A DNA stretch of 64,000 bases from Nitratidesulfovibrio sp. Its GTDB lineage: Bacteria; Desulfobacterota; Desulfovibrionia; Desulfovibrionales; Desulfovibrionaceae. Under the pieces are notes generated by a model, which was given only the letters and a program-made list of their open reading frames with translations, searched no databases and was not told where the DNA came from. A program made the position numbers and the translations under genes. The stretch covers positions 73,191 through 137,190 of the forward strand of contig NZ_JBDXXH010000001.1 of NCBI RefSeq assembly GCF_040373385.1. The letters run 5' to 3'. Shown piece after piece: positions 20,594 to 28,365 of this stretch (position 1 is the first letter of the stretch; each line of letters begins with the position of its first letter).

Positions 20594-21071
20594 GGGGGAA
20601 GGGGCGCTTCCCCGCGCGCCATGGGGCTGGGCCGATTGTGGCGGAGGGGGGCGCGGTTGCCCCTCGCGTGCAACCGGTGGGGGTACCGTGCCGTGTGCTG
20701 CCTGTGGCGTCCTGTATGTCCGGCAGCAATGTGTCGAACGTGTCGGAAAGTGATGAACAACGGGCTGCGTCGTGGTGACGCGGCCCGTTGTGTTTTCTGA
20801 TGTCCATGTCCGCAGGGGAGAGCGATGCGACAGCTTCACATGGATGTGGTTGCCCCATGCAGGCGGACAGGCGCATGTCGGGCTTCCGGCATTGGACGGC
20901 CTGAGGGGGAAAGCGGGTCGGGGGCGTTGCGCCACGGAAAACGGTCATGGCGGAACTCCGTTCGGATGGCCTTGTGATCCCCTGCCAACCCCATTGCGGG
21001 TGAAATTTCGGGATATGGGCATGCTATCGGCGGTGCCGACCACGCATGCCGACATAACTCAGGAGAGTGCC
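20594..21071. other. Region before the RHS gene
   Basis: Nearly 480 bp without a supported gene, holding the terminator at 20,758-20,796. An open frame is continuous with the RHS gene upstream of 21,072, but it lacks a ribosome binding site and runs across the terminator, so it is not taken as coding. Confidence 0.6.
20758..20796 (+). terminator. Rho-independent terminator
   Basis: CAACGGGCTGCGTC pairs with GACGCGGCCCGTTG (one mismatch) around a five-base loop and is followed by TGTTTT. It probably ends transcription of the ferredoxin-nitroreductase gene. Confidence 0.75.
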
Positions 21072-23270
21072 ATGCCCTCGTATTCCCGCACCAGCAGGCA
21101 GCAGGCTTTGCGCCCCCGTATCGCCCGTCCCGCCATGTCCACGGAAGCATTTCTGCGTGACATCGTGTTTGCCAAACAGCCCAAGGATGGGCGCTCGGAA
21201 CTCCGTGCAGGTGCTCCGGATGTCGCTGCCGATATTTCTGGACGGATGTCACTGCCCGACACAGCGGTGTCGGGGGAGACGCTGGCTGAGCCAGCCGCCA
21301 GCTCGGGGTTCTCCTGTTGTTGCGATTTTGGCCCCGACGGCAAGTTGCGCACCAAGTTGGAGACCTGCGGCGGCCATGTCATTGAATACGGCTACACCTT
21401 TGATGAGCGCGGCCATCTGTCCGAAGTGCGCCGCAACGGTACACTGGCGGAGGAATACACCTGCAATGCGGCGGGCCAGCGCATCATGGCGCGGACGGCC
21501 ACCGGACCGGGAATGTCGAGGGATGCGCGGCGCGGCCTGGAGCCGGAACGAAGCTTTGCCTACGACAGGGAGGGGCGGATGGTCCATGCGGGACGTGCGC
21601 GATACGGCTACGCTCCCGATGGTACCCTGCGCTGCCGGGAGGAGGGGCGGGAACGTGCGTATTTCCAGTACGGCAACGGCAGTGTCCGGGAGGTAGTGGT
21701 GCGTGACGGGGCGCGGCGGAATGCCCACCGCATTCTCGTCGCCCCGGTGACGCTGGATTCCGTGCTGCTGCCCTCTGGCGATACCGTCCGGTATCGTTAC
21801 AACGATGTTGGCATGCCGTTTCTGGTGTTGCGCAACGATGCGCCCAGCGAGGAATACCAGTGGCATGACCCGTTGCGCCTGGCGCGGTTCCGCGACCACC
21901 GAACCGGCACGGAGTACGTGTTTCATTACGAGGCGGGCGAAGGCAAGCCGGAAGCAAGGGCTGGCATGCGCCGCGTGCCGCACTCCGTCACCGTGCGTGG
22001 CCCGGCCTTGGACAATCTGGGCGGCGGCATGCTGGCCCCGTCCCTCTTTCGTACCGATGCGGAGAACAGGGCGGCCCATGCGCGTAGCGTCACCTTTCGC
22101 ATCGGCTGCGACCAGGTGGGCACGGTAAAGGCGCTCATCGATCCCGACGGCACGGTAGTCAAGCGGCTGGAGTGCGACAGCTTCGGACTGCCGCTGCTGG
22201 ACACCTGCCCGCATTTCTTCTTTCCGCTGGGCTTCGCGGGCGGCCTTGTGGACCGACACACCGGCCTTGTACGCTTCGGCTTCCGCGATTACGATCCGCG
22301 CACGGGGCGGTTTACGGCGCCGGATCCCTTGGGCGACACGGGTGGCGACCATGACCCGTACGACTACTGCGTGGACGATCCGGTCAGCGCGTATGACCCG
22401 ACGGGACTCATTTTGCAGGGCCTTGCCGCGCGTGGCTGGGATGAGTCGAAACACCCGCGCGCTACGGACGGCAGGTTCACGTTTGCCCATGGCGGCGCGG
22501 CGGGAAGTGCCGGGGGCGAAGCCGATACCGTATTGCCCGGAGCCGGAAGGAACGGAATTGCTCCGCTTGGGCTGGGGCGCGGTGGGGAGATGGTTCCTCT
22601 TGGGGATTTGCTGCGGCCCCGTGGTCGGGAAGGGGGGCAAACGGGAAATCGCACACGATCCGACCTGGATGTGCTGGATATCACTTCCGGACGCCGTGTA
22701 CTATTGGAGGATGCCTTGCCGAGGGATTCCTCCCGGAACGTGGACGCCGATAAGGAGACCCCCTCGAAGGCGACCAGGGTTCTGCTGCTTGCCGCGGCGG
22801 ACACCACCGCAGGTGATGGGGACAATGCCCCGACAGGGCCGAAGTCCGATGCGGCAAAATCCGACGCAACGAAGCAGAAGCTGCCGCCGTGGGACAAGGA
22901 ACGGGCTTTGGATCATTTGCGCGAGAATGCGCATGAAGGGAGCACTAGGAACTGTGGTGTATATGTGCGCCAGGCAATTGAGGCCGGAGGCATTAAGATT
23001 GAGCGCCTTCGGGATGCTGAGCAGGGCGCCAAGGATTACGGTCCAAATCTTGAGCGTGCGGGGTTCATAAAGCTGCCGGATGGTGCAGCGCCGCAGGCAG
23101 GCGATGTGGTTGTGATACAATCGCCAGGAGATAGAAATCCCAAGGGGCACATGGCGATGTTTGACGGGAAGGATTGGATATCCGATTATAACCAGAAGGG
23201 TGAGTTTTATCCTGGCGGCGCCTATAGTGCGAAGAAACCGCCGTATGTGATGTATCGGAGGCCTGAATGA
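21072..23270 (+). CDS. RHS-repeat polymorphic toxin with C-terminal NlpC/P60-CHAP-like amidase
   Basis: A 732-residue protein without a signal peptide. Residues about 75-400 contain YD/RHS-type repeats (FDERGHLSEVRRNG, YDREGRMVHAGRARYGY). The conserved RHS core ends at about 400-450 (FRDYDPRTGRFTAPDPLG, YDPTGL), the point where RHS proteins switch to a variable toxin tip. A linker containing HPRATDGRFTF follows. The last 110 residues contain NCGVYVRQAIEAGG with Cys628 and KGHMAMFDG with His693, the spacing expected for a Cys-His peptidoglycan hydrolase. The call is from motif order only. G+C drops from about 22,900 into the downstream genes, as expected for an exchanged toxin-immunity cassette. 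The stop overlaps the next gene (ATGA). The secretion route is not encoded nearby; VgrG/T6SS delivery is a guess. Confidence 0.82.
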   Translation: MPSYSRTSRQQALRPRIARPAMSTEAFLRDIVFAKQPKDGRSELRAGAPDVAADISGRMSLPDTAVSGETLAEPAASSGFSCCCDFGPDGKLRTKLETCGGHVIEYGYTFDERGHLSEVRRNGTLAEEYTCNAAGQRIMARTATGPGMSRDARRGLEPERSFAYDREGRMVHAGRARYGYAPDGTLRCREEGRERAYFQYGNGSVREVVVRDGARRNAHRILVAPVTLDSVLLPSGDTVRYRYNDVGMPFLVLRNDAPSEEYQWHDPLRLARFRDHRTGTEYVFHYEAGEGKPEARAGMRRVPHSVTVRGPALDNLGGGMLAPSLFRTDAENRAAHARSVTFRIGCDQVGTVKALIDPDGTVVKRLECDSFGLPLLDTCPHFFFPLGFAGGLVDRHTGLVRFGFRDYDPRTGRFTAPDPLGDTGGDHDPYDYCVDDPVSAYDPTGLILQGLAARGWDESKHPRATDGRFTFAHGGAAGSAGGEADTVLPGAGRNGIAPLGLGRGGEMVPLGDLLRPRGREGGQTGNRTRSDLDVLDITSGRRVLLEDALPRDSSRNVDADKETPSKATRVLLLAAADTTAGDGDNAPTGPKSDAAKSDATKQKLPPWDKERALDHLRENAHEGSTRNCGVYVRQAIEAGGIKIERLRDAEQGAKDYGPNLERAGFIKLPDGAAPQAGDVVVIQSPGDRNPKGHMAMFDGKDWISDYNQKGEFYPGGAYSAKKPPYVMYRRPE

Positions 23271-23710
23271 GGGTGCGAAAGAGTACGCTGCGCATTGTCT
23301 TTCTGATATCAATGCTGATGCTTCGTGCGGTCGATGGCTACTGCGCGGAGCGGTCACCCGAGCAATTCGTGCGTGATTTCTATCAGTGGTACTTTGAAAA
23401 GGATGTAGGTGATAATGTTCCGCTGAACAGCGATGAGATTTATGAATATCTATTCAAGCCCCTTGTGAAGGACATTCGAGAAGACAGGACAGGGGTCAGC
23501 TACTTCAAGAAGGTAGGCATGGAGTCCGCAGAGTGGCGTACTGTCGCGCCCGTCGTCAAGGCGTCCATTGATCTTGGAGATGGTATTTATCTTGTGCCGG
23601 TTGCTCTTGTCTTGAAGTCCAGGATGATAGATGTTGTTGTTGTCGTGAAGAAAAAAGAGGAAGGCATGCGCATAACTGCAATATTTGATACCTATCCATT
23701 GTTGTGGTAG
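23267..23710 (+). CDS. Small exported protein A1, candidate immunity protein
   Basis: A 147-residue protein with an N-terminal signal peptide (cleavage likely after GYCA). Then comes the motif PEQFVRDFYQWYF, resembling the DUF3828 group of exported proteins. Its start overlaps the RHS toxin stop by four bases, so it is translationally coupled to the toxin. A cell-wall amidase acting in the periplasm needs a periplasmic inhibitor, and an exported small protein coupled to the toxin gene fits this. It pairs in sequence with the gene at 24,319 (shared DGYCAE, VRDFYxWYF, DIR, YFxKVG, TYPL/VYPL ending). DNA is clearly more A+T-rich than the RHS core. Function is inferred. Confidence 0.72.
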   Translation: MRVRKSTLRIVFLISMLMLRAVDGYCAERSPEQFVRDFYQWYFEKDVGDNVPLNSDEIYEYLFKPLVKDIREDRTGVSYFKKVGMESAEWRTVAPVVKASIDLGDGIYLVPVALVLKSRMIDVVVVVKKKEEGMRITAIFDTYPLLW

Positions 23711-23796
23711 CTTGTGGTGCCAATTTATGTGTAATTCATTTTGTGTAAATTTTACATGCAGCATCATGAAGTAATGATATAAAACTGGAGCAATAG

Positions 23797-24240
23797 ATGA
23801 AAATATGTGCTAATGCAATGTTAATAGTTTTTATTATGTGTTTTTATGGAACATCATTTGCAAGTACAACCCCGGAAGCATTCGTTCGTGAGTTTTACGA
23901 TTGGTATGTACGGGCGTTTTTTGTTGAGCGAAAAGACCCTGTGCTGAATGACGAAATATATAGATATGTATCACGATGCACGGTAGAGCGTTGCAGAGTA
24001 GCGTCCGACAGGCAGGAGTGGGATTCTGATTATTTTGTGGCTGCGCAGGATTATGATGAAGCGTGGATAAAGGATATCAAGGCGTATGACGCCATCGTCA
24101 TCAATGCAACGACGGTCATCGTTCCTGTGAATATCTCCGGTGCGGCTACTGGTCATCCTGGATTGCTAGTTTTTTTGAAAAGTGAAGGTGATACATTTCG
24201 CATCATCAAGGTGGAAAAATTGCGCCACTGGGCGGAGTGA
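23797..24240 (+). CDS. Small exported protein B1, candidate immunity protein
   Basis: A 147-residue protein with a signal peptide (hydrophobic segment about residues 7-20, cleavage near FAS) and the shared motif PEAFVREFYDWYV. It is distantly related to the A-type neighbours but pairs closely with the gene at 24,845: both carry NDEIYRYV/NGEIYRYV, a WxxDYF/WEDYF segment, VPVN/LPVN and the C-terminal IIKVEKLRHWAE/IIKVERAVHWSE. It is 86 bp downstream of A1 in very A+T-rich DNA. A role as a second immunity protein, or as an orphan against another toxin tip, is inferred from position and export. Confidence 0.68.
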   Translation: MKICANAMLIVFIMCFYGTSFASTTPEAFVREFYDWYVRAFFVERKDPVLNDEIYRYVSRCTVERCRVASDRQEWDSDYFVAAQDYDEAWIKDIKAYDAIVINATTVIVPVNISGAATGHPGLLVFLKSEGDTFRIIKVEKLRHWAE

Positions 24241-24318
24241 TGTCGGATGTTGATGTTTGTTGTGCATAATGCCTGGTAATCATGGTATGAACAGTTTTAT
24301 TTTCAATGACCAGGCAGG

Positions 24319-24762
24319 ATGGCTATGATGCAGAATATAATGGTGTGCATTGTGTTGGTATGTGTGTTGTGCGGATTCAGTGCGCGCGATGGATATTGCG
24401 CCGAACAGACGCCAGAACAGTTAGTGCGTGATTTCTATGCGTGGTATTTCGTGGCAGACCGTGGCGAAGATATGGCGGAGAAGAATGATGCAATTTACAA
24501 GTATGTAGCCAGGCATCTTGTTACGGATATTCGCGCAGATACATCAGGGATATACTATTTCACCAAGGTCGGCAGCTACGGGGCACGGTGGGACGGTGTT
24601 GTGGTCGATGTAAAAGATGCGGTTGGAATTGGAGGGGGAGTGTTCATGGTTCCTGTAGAATTTGTTTTAGGACAGGAGAGGCGAAATGTGATTATTTTGG
24701 TAAAGAACTATGATGGCGAGGTGAAAATATTCAAGGTTATGGACGTGTATCCGCTTATGTGA
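24319..24762 (+). CDS. Small exported protein A2, candidate immunity protein
   Basis: A 147-residue exported protein, the close paralogue of the gene at 23,267. The shared stretch RDGYCAEQTPEQLVRDFYAW differs from it at only a few positions. A signal peptide precedes it. Three candidate ATGs lie within the first four codons (24,319, 24,325, 24,328); the first is given. Divergence between A1 and A2 is concentrated in the middle and C-terminal parts, as expected if each binds a different toxin variant. Confidence 0.68.
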   Translation: MAMMQNIMVCIVLVCVLCGFSARDGYCAEQTPEQLVRDFYAWYFVADRGEDMAEKNDAIYKYVARHLVTDIRADTSGIYYFTKVGSYGARWDGVVVDVKDAVGIGGGVFMVPVEFVLGQERRNVIILVKNYDGEVKIFKVMDVYPLM

Positions 24763-24844
24763 AGGGTGTTGATCGGCGTGGATGGCGCGTACAACAGATG
24801 CCTGTCGTCATGTTTTGTTTCATATGATTTGCGGGATTGTGCAT

Positions 24845-25300
24845 ATGAAAAAATACGTATACCTGCTTATGCTTATCTTTATGTGCGGATGTGCATCTGG
24901 GCATGCCAACGTGCGCAAGTTTTCAGACAGTCCGGAAAAATTTGTTTACGATTTTTATCAGTGGTACATGCGAGAAGCAATATTGTTTGGCAACGAGCCG
25001 CTGAAGAATGGAGAAATATATCGGTATGTGTACGCAGATACGGTACACAGAAATTTTGTTGAGCTGGACAGAGGAAATTACTGGGAGGACTATTTTCTGG
25101 GTTCCCAAGATCCAAATGAGGAATGGCTTGGATCCATTCATGTTTACAAGGCAATAGCCATCAGTGATTTCGTCATGGTGCTCCCCGTGAATTTTGCCGG
25201 GGACAAGCCGGAATACACGTCGCGTCTCGTGTTTCTTGGGAAGGAGAACGGGGAACTCCGCATCATCAAGGTGGAAAGAGCGGTCCACTGGTCGGAATGA
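24845..25300 (+). CDS. Small exported protein B2, candidate immunity lipoprotein
   Basis: A 151-residue protein beginning MKKYVYLLML with a hydrophobic signal ending in CGC, compatible with a lipoprotein or an ordinary signal peptide. It contains FVYDFYQWYMREAI and ends IIKVERAVHWSE, matching the gene at 23,797. The ATG at 24,845 is preferred to a start at 24,782, because the upstream residues are not signal-like. It is the last gene of the toxin cassette. Confidence 0.68.
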   Translation: MKKYVYLLMLIFMCGCASGHANVRKFSDSPEKFVYDFYQWYMREAILFGNEPLKNGEIYRYVYADTVHRNFVELDRGNYWEDYFLGSQDPNEEWLGSIHVYKAIAISDFVMVLPVNFAGDKPEYTSRLVFLGKENGELRIIKVERAVHWSE

Positions 25301-25359
25301 CGTGGAGTGCGGAGCGGTATTTTCTCGCCCCGCTGCAATCATCTGTCACGGTCAGACGC

Positions 25360-25394
25360 AAGAACGGCCCGTCGCAATGCGGCGGGCCGTTCTT
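25360..25394. terminator. Bidirectional terminator hairpin
   Basis: AAGAACGGCCCG pairs with CGGGCCGTTCTT around an 11-base loop. It sits between the convergent toxin cassette and the UPF0597 gene and can serve both strands. Confidence 0.75.
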
Positions 25395-25430
25395 GTAGTA
25401 TGTCCAGAACGCGCGGGGGCGATGCGCCGC

Positions 25431-26786
25431 CTACTGCACGCCGCGCTCCAGCAGGCGGATGATGGCCACGTCCACGGCGGCGAAGCCCAGGCTGGACACT
25501 TCGCCCAGCGAGCGCAGCGAGGCGCGGAAATCGGGCGAGACGATGCCCTCGGCCCCGGTCATGCCCGGCCCGTGCAGGGCCAGTTGCGCGGCGCTCCAGG
25601 CTTCTGCCGCGGCGGTGCCCACCTTCAGGGCGCAGCCGCCCTTGGCCCCGTCGCAGATCATGCCCATGACCGACGAGAACACCAGCGCCACGGCCTGTTC
25701 GGCCTGCGCGGGCGTGCCGTCCGCAAGGCGCACCAGCGCGGCTGCGGCCCCCGCCCCGGCGGCCACGGCGCAGCCGCACAGCGGGGTAAGGCGGCCCGTG
25801 CGGGCCTTTACCGCGCCGGTAACCAGGTGCGACAGGGCCAGTGCGCGGGCCAGTTCCGCGTCGCTGCGGCCCCATGCGCGGGCGGCCAGCGCGGGAGGAA
25901 TGATGGCGGTAAGCCCGTGGTTGCCGGAACCGGCGCTGCTCATGACCGGCTGGTTGGCCCCGGCCATGCGCACGTCGGCGGCGGCAGCCGTGGTGGCCTT
26001 CACGCGGGCGCTGATGTCCGGCCCGCAGGCGTCAGGTACGCGGTCGCCAGATACGCAGGCGCCAGACGCGTTGGTGCCGGGCGCGCAGTTGCTTGGGCAA
26101 TCTCCGCCGCGCAGAGCCATTCCCAGGGTATGTCCCACGGCCAGGCCCCACGGGCTGGTCAGCCCCTGTTCGGCCACGGCCAGATTCATCTCGGCGCCGC
26201 GCAGCAGGTCGCGGGCGAGGTCGCCGTCGATGCCATCGGCCCAGTTCCACAGGTCGTCAAAGGCGGCCCGTTGCAGGTCGGCCATGTACGGAGGCAGGCT
26301 GTCGCCGCCCAGGGCGTCCTCCGCCCGGTAGACCACCTGCCCGTTGTGGCGCACCTCGGCCACGCGGTCGTGCCGCCCGGCCACCACGGCCACCACCAGA
26401 TGGCCGGGGCGGTACAGTTCCGCCTCGGCATACACGGTGGGCACGTCCTGCACGATTTCCTGCGTTACCGCACCGTGCTCGGTAAGGGCGCGGGCGGCGG
26501 TCACGTCGTCTGCGGTGACGGCGGCTAGCGCTTGCAGGCCCATGTCCGCATCACCCGCCAGTGCGCCCAGCGCGGATGCCAGCATGTTGCCGCGCAGGCC
26601 CTGCGCGCCGGGAATGCCCACGGATTGGCCGTTCTTGTAGATGTTGGCCGAAAGGCGCAGATGGATGCGCTCCGGCGGGGCGGGCAGATGGCGCGCGGCG
26701 GTGGCGGCGGCAAGGGCCACGGCCCCCGGTTCGGTGCAGCCCAGCGCGGGCTTTACTTCGGCGGCGAAAAAGGCGGCGATGTCCAT
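25431..26786 (-). CDS. UPF0597 (YhaM/CyuA-like) L-cysteine desulfidase or serine dehydratase-like enzyme
   Basis: A 451-residue protein with the family's conserved features: ALGCTEPGAVALA near the N-terminus, SANIYKNGQSVGIPG, SSAGSGNHGLTAIIP, TPLCGCAVAAG and MICDGAKGGCALKVG. The cysteines are the probable ligands of a [4Fe-4S] cluster, as in L-serine dehydratases and the cysteine desulfidase CyuA. The likely reaction is release of sulfide or ammonia from L-cysteine or a similar amino acid, giving pyruvate. A short Cys-containing insertion (CPSNCAPGTNASGACVSGD, about 255-273) is unusual. The start at 26,786 has AGGAGG four bases upstream. A start 19 codons earlier is possible but less likely. 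Confidence 0.82.
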   Translation of the reverse strand: MDIAAFFAAEVKPALGCTEPGAVALAAATAARHLPAPPERIHLRLSANIYKNGQSVGIPGAQGLRGNMLASALGALAGDADMGLQALAAVTADDVTAARALTEHGAVTQEIVQDVPTVYAEAELYRPGHLVVAVVAGRHDRVAEVRHNGQVVYRAEDALGGDSLPPYMADLQRAAFDDLWNWADGIDGDLARDLLRGAEMNLAVAEQGLTSPWGLAVGHTLGMALRGGDCPSNCAPGTNASGACVSGDRVPDACGPDISARVKATTAAAADVRMAGANQPVMSSAGSGNHGLTAIIPPALAARAWGRSDAELARALALSHLVTGAVKARTGRLTPLCGCAVAAGAGAAAALVRLADGTPAQAEQAVALVFSSVMGMICDGAKGGCALKVGTAAAEAWSAAQLALHGPGMTGAEGIVSPDFRASLRSLGEVSSLGFAAVDVAIIRLLERGVQ

Positions 26787-26921
26787 GGGGCCTCCTGCTT
26801 GTGCGCGGGCGGCCGGGGGGAGTGGAATGGCAGATTCCGGCATGCCGCGCGGTGTGCGGGCGGGTGGGGCAGCGGGCGAACCCGCGTCTTCACGCGGCGG
26901 CGGCGCGCCGCATATACGCGA

Positions 26922-26949
26922 AAGGGGTCACGGTGAACCGTGACCCCTT
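26922..26949 (-). terminator. Terminator of the tRNA operon
   Basis: AAGGGGTCACGGT pairs perfectly with ACCGTGACCCCTT around a two-base centre. It lies 10 bases after the CCA end of tRNA-Glu on the minus strand and is followed by TTTCG. Confidence 0.8.
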
Positions 26950-26959
26950 GATGGCGTGG

Positions 26960-27036
26960 TGGCGTTCCCAGGGGGATTTGAACCCCCGTCGACGGCGTGA
27001 AAGGCCGTTGTCCTAGGCCGGCTAGACGATGGGAAC
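26960..27036 (-). tRNA. tRNA-Glu (anticodon TTC)
   Basis: On the minus strand the acceptor arms GTTCCCA and TGGGAAC pair. The anticodon loop is C-T-TTC-A-C on an ACGGC/GCCGT stem, and the T arm is GGGGG-TTCAAAT-CCCCC. The 3' CCA is encoded. The anticodon reads GAA/GAG glutamate codons. Confidence 0.97.
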
Positions 27037-27042
27037 GCATGT

Positions 27043-27117
27043 TGGCTGGGCTGCTAGGACTCGAACCTAGATTAGCGGAGCCAGAATCCGCCGTCCTGCC
27101 AATTGAACGACAGCCCA
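27043..27117 (-). tRNA. tRNA-Gln (anticodon CTG)
   Basis: On the minus strand the acceptor arms TGGGCTG and CAGCCCA pair. The anticodon loop is T-T-CTG-G-C on a GCGGA/TCCGC stem, and the T arm is CTAGG-TTCGAGT-CCTAG. CCA is encoded. It lies six bases upstream of tRNA-Glu and is probably co-transcribed. Confidence 0.97.
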
Positions 27118-27131
27118 ACAACGAGGTTGTG

Positions 27132-27160
27132 TATCTATCCGTCAGGCCCCCGGTTGTCAA
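27132..27160 (-). promoter_or_regulatory. Sigma-70 promoter of the tRNA operon
   Basis: On the minus strand TTGACA is followed after 17 bases by TAGATA, about 15 bases upstream of tRNA-Gln. This is close to the housekeeping consensus. Confidence 0.75.
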
Positions 27161-27781
27161 CGGGAAATGCGCGGGGGTGGCGGATTTTTTGTTTTGTGTA
27201 TGTAAGCATACAGAATGATATGGCTATCTCGGGCGCGCTCTTGCCGCATGGGCACCGCGCAGGCTGTCCGCAGGCATATCTGCCCCACCCCGGCGGGGGC
27301 TTTGCCAACGAGAGATTTCGTATTAAGTTCGGCTCGTCCGCATCGGACACCCGGCGGATTGCCCCGCGCGCGGCCCCAAGGCCTGCGACGCGGCCCGTCC
27401 GGCACACGTCTTTCCGCTTGCAGGCGTACGCGCCGAGGTTTTTTTGCAGCGATTCGCACCAGAGATTGTCGCCCCCCGGTTGCGGGAAAATTGCCAGCAA
27501 ATCGCTGGCGAAAGCCGCACCCGGTAGGCGCGACGGCATGCCGTCCCCTGTCTGAAGGGGGCGCTGCCCGCACGGGGCCGTCATCCGGCTCCGCTCCATC
27601 CCGCCCTGCCGATTCCGTCCGATGTCATCGGATGGTGGTCTTTGTTTTCGTCCCGCAACCATCCTTCTGACGTTTCCAGGCCGATCCTTCGCCATGCGCG
27701 CCGCATGGCGGTCGTGCGCCGCCGGGCAGCCTGCCCGGTCCGCGCCCGTCATGTCGCGCGCCGTACTTCAGGAGTGACGCA
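27161..27781. other. About 620 bp without a supported gene
   Basis: This lies between the tRNA promoter and the GNAT gene. Open frames exist on both strands (for example plus 27,215-27,670), but with poor codon structure, no ribosome binding site and no recognisable motif. Short inverted repeats occur (for example CCAGC...GCTGG near 27,493-27,511). Nothing functional could be assigned. Confidence 0.5.
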
Positions 27782-28303
27782 ATGCACATCAGGGACGAAC
27801 GCCCCGGCAACCAACAGGACAGCCGGGCAATCATCCACATCGAATACACGGCCTTCAAGGGGCACCCCATGCACGCCCCCGGCGCCGAACCTACCGAGCA
27901 CCTGATACCCGGCCTGCTGCGCGCCAGCGGCGACCTGCCCCTGTCCCTGCTGGCAGAGGAGGACGGCGCCCCGGTGGGCCACGTGGCCCTTTCGCCCGCC
28001 GTGGTGGGAAAGGACCGCGCTGGTTGGTACCTGCTGGGGCCGGTGGGCGTGCTGCCGCCCATGCAGGGCAGGGGCATCGGCTCCGCCCTGATCCGCGAGG
28101 CGTTGCGCCGCCTGCGCGACGCCGGGGCCTTGGGCGTGGTGCTGGTGGGCGACCCCGGCTACTACGTCCGCCTCGGCTTTGCCTGCGTGCCGGGGCTGCA
28201 CTATCCCGGCGTGCCCGACCAGTACGTGCTGGCCGTTCGCTTCGGCGACCGGCTGCCGCAGGGCAGCATCATCGCCCACCCGGCCTTCGCGGAACCGGCA
28301 TAG
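27782..28303 (+). CDS. GNAT-family N-acetyltransferase
   Basis: A 173-residue acetyltransferase with the acetyl-CoA binding loop LPPMQGRGIGSALIREALRR (motif A, about 90-109) preceded by LLGPVGV. A later GDPGYYVRLGF segment is typical of the YhbS-like subgroup. It transfers an acetyl group from acetyl-CoA to an amine; the substrate is unknown. The ATG at 27,782 has AGGAG eight bases upstream. It precedes rsgA by about 60 bp on the same strand. Confidence 0.88.
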   Translation: MHIRDERPGNQQDSRAIIHIEYTAFKGHPMHAPGAEPTEHLIPGLLRASGDLPLSLLAEEDGAPVGHVALSPAVVGKDRAGWYLLGPVGVLPPMQGRGIGSALIREALRRLRDAGALGVVLVGDPGYYVRLGFACVPGLHYPGVPDQYVLAVRFGDRLPQGSIIAHPAFAEPA

Positions 28304-28365
28304 CGCCAACAACACAATCCGCAGGGGCCGAGGCGAGCGCCCGGCTCCTGATGAGGTATGGCATC

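Noticed and set aside
20772..21071. 100-codon N-terminal extension of the RHS protein
   Set aside because: It would be translated across a terminator hairpin, and a good ribosome site lies before the ATG at 21,072.
26763..26843. Longer N-terminus for the UPF0597 protein
   Set aside because: The additional 19 residues are Pro/Ala-rich and the internal ATG has an excellent ribosome site.
27215..27670. 151-codon plus-strand frame before the GNAT gene
   Set aside because: Overlaps other equally long frames on both strands, has poor codon structure and no homologous look.
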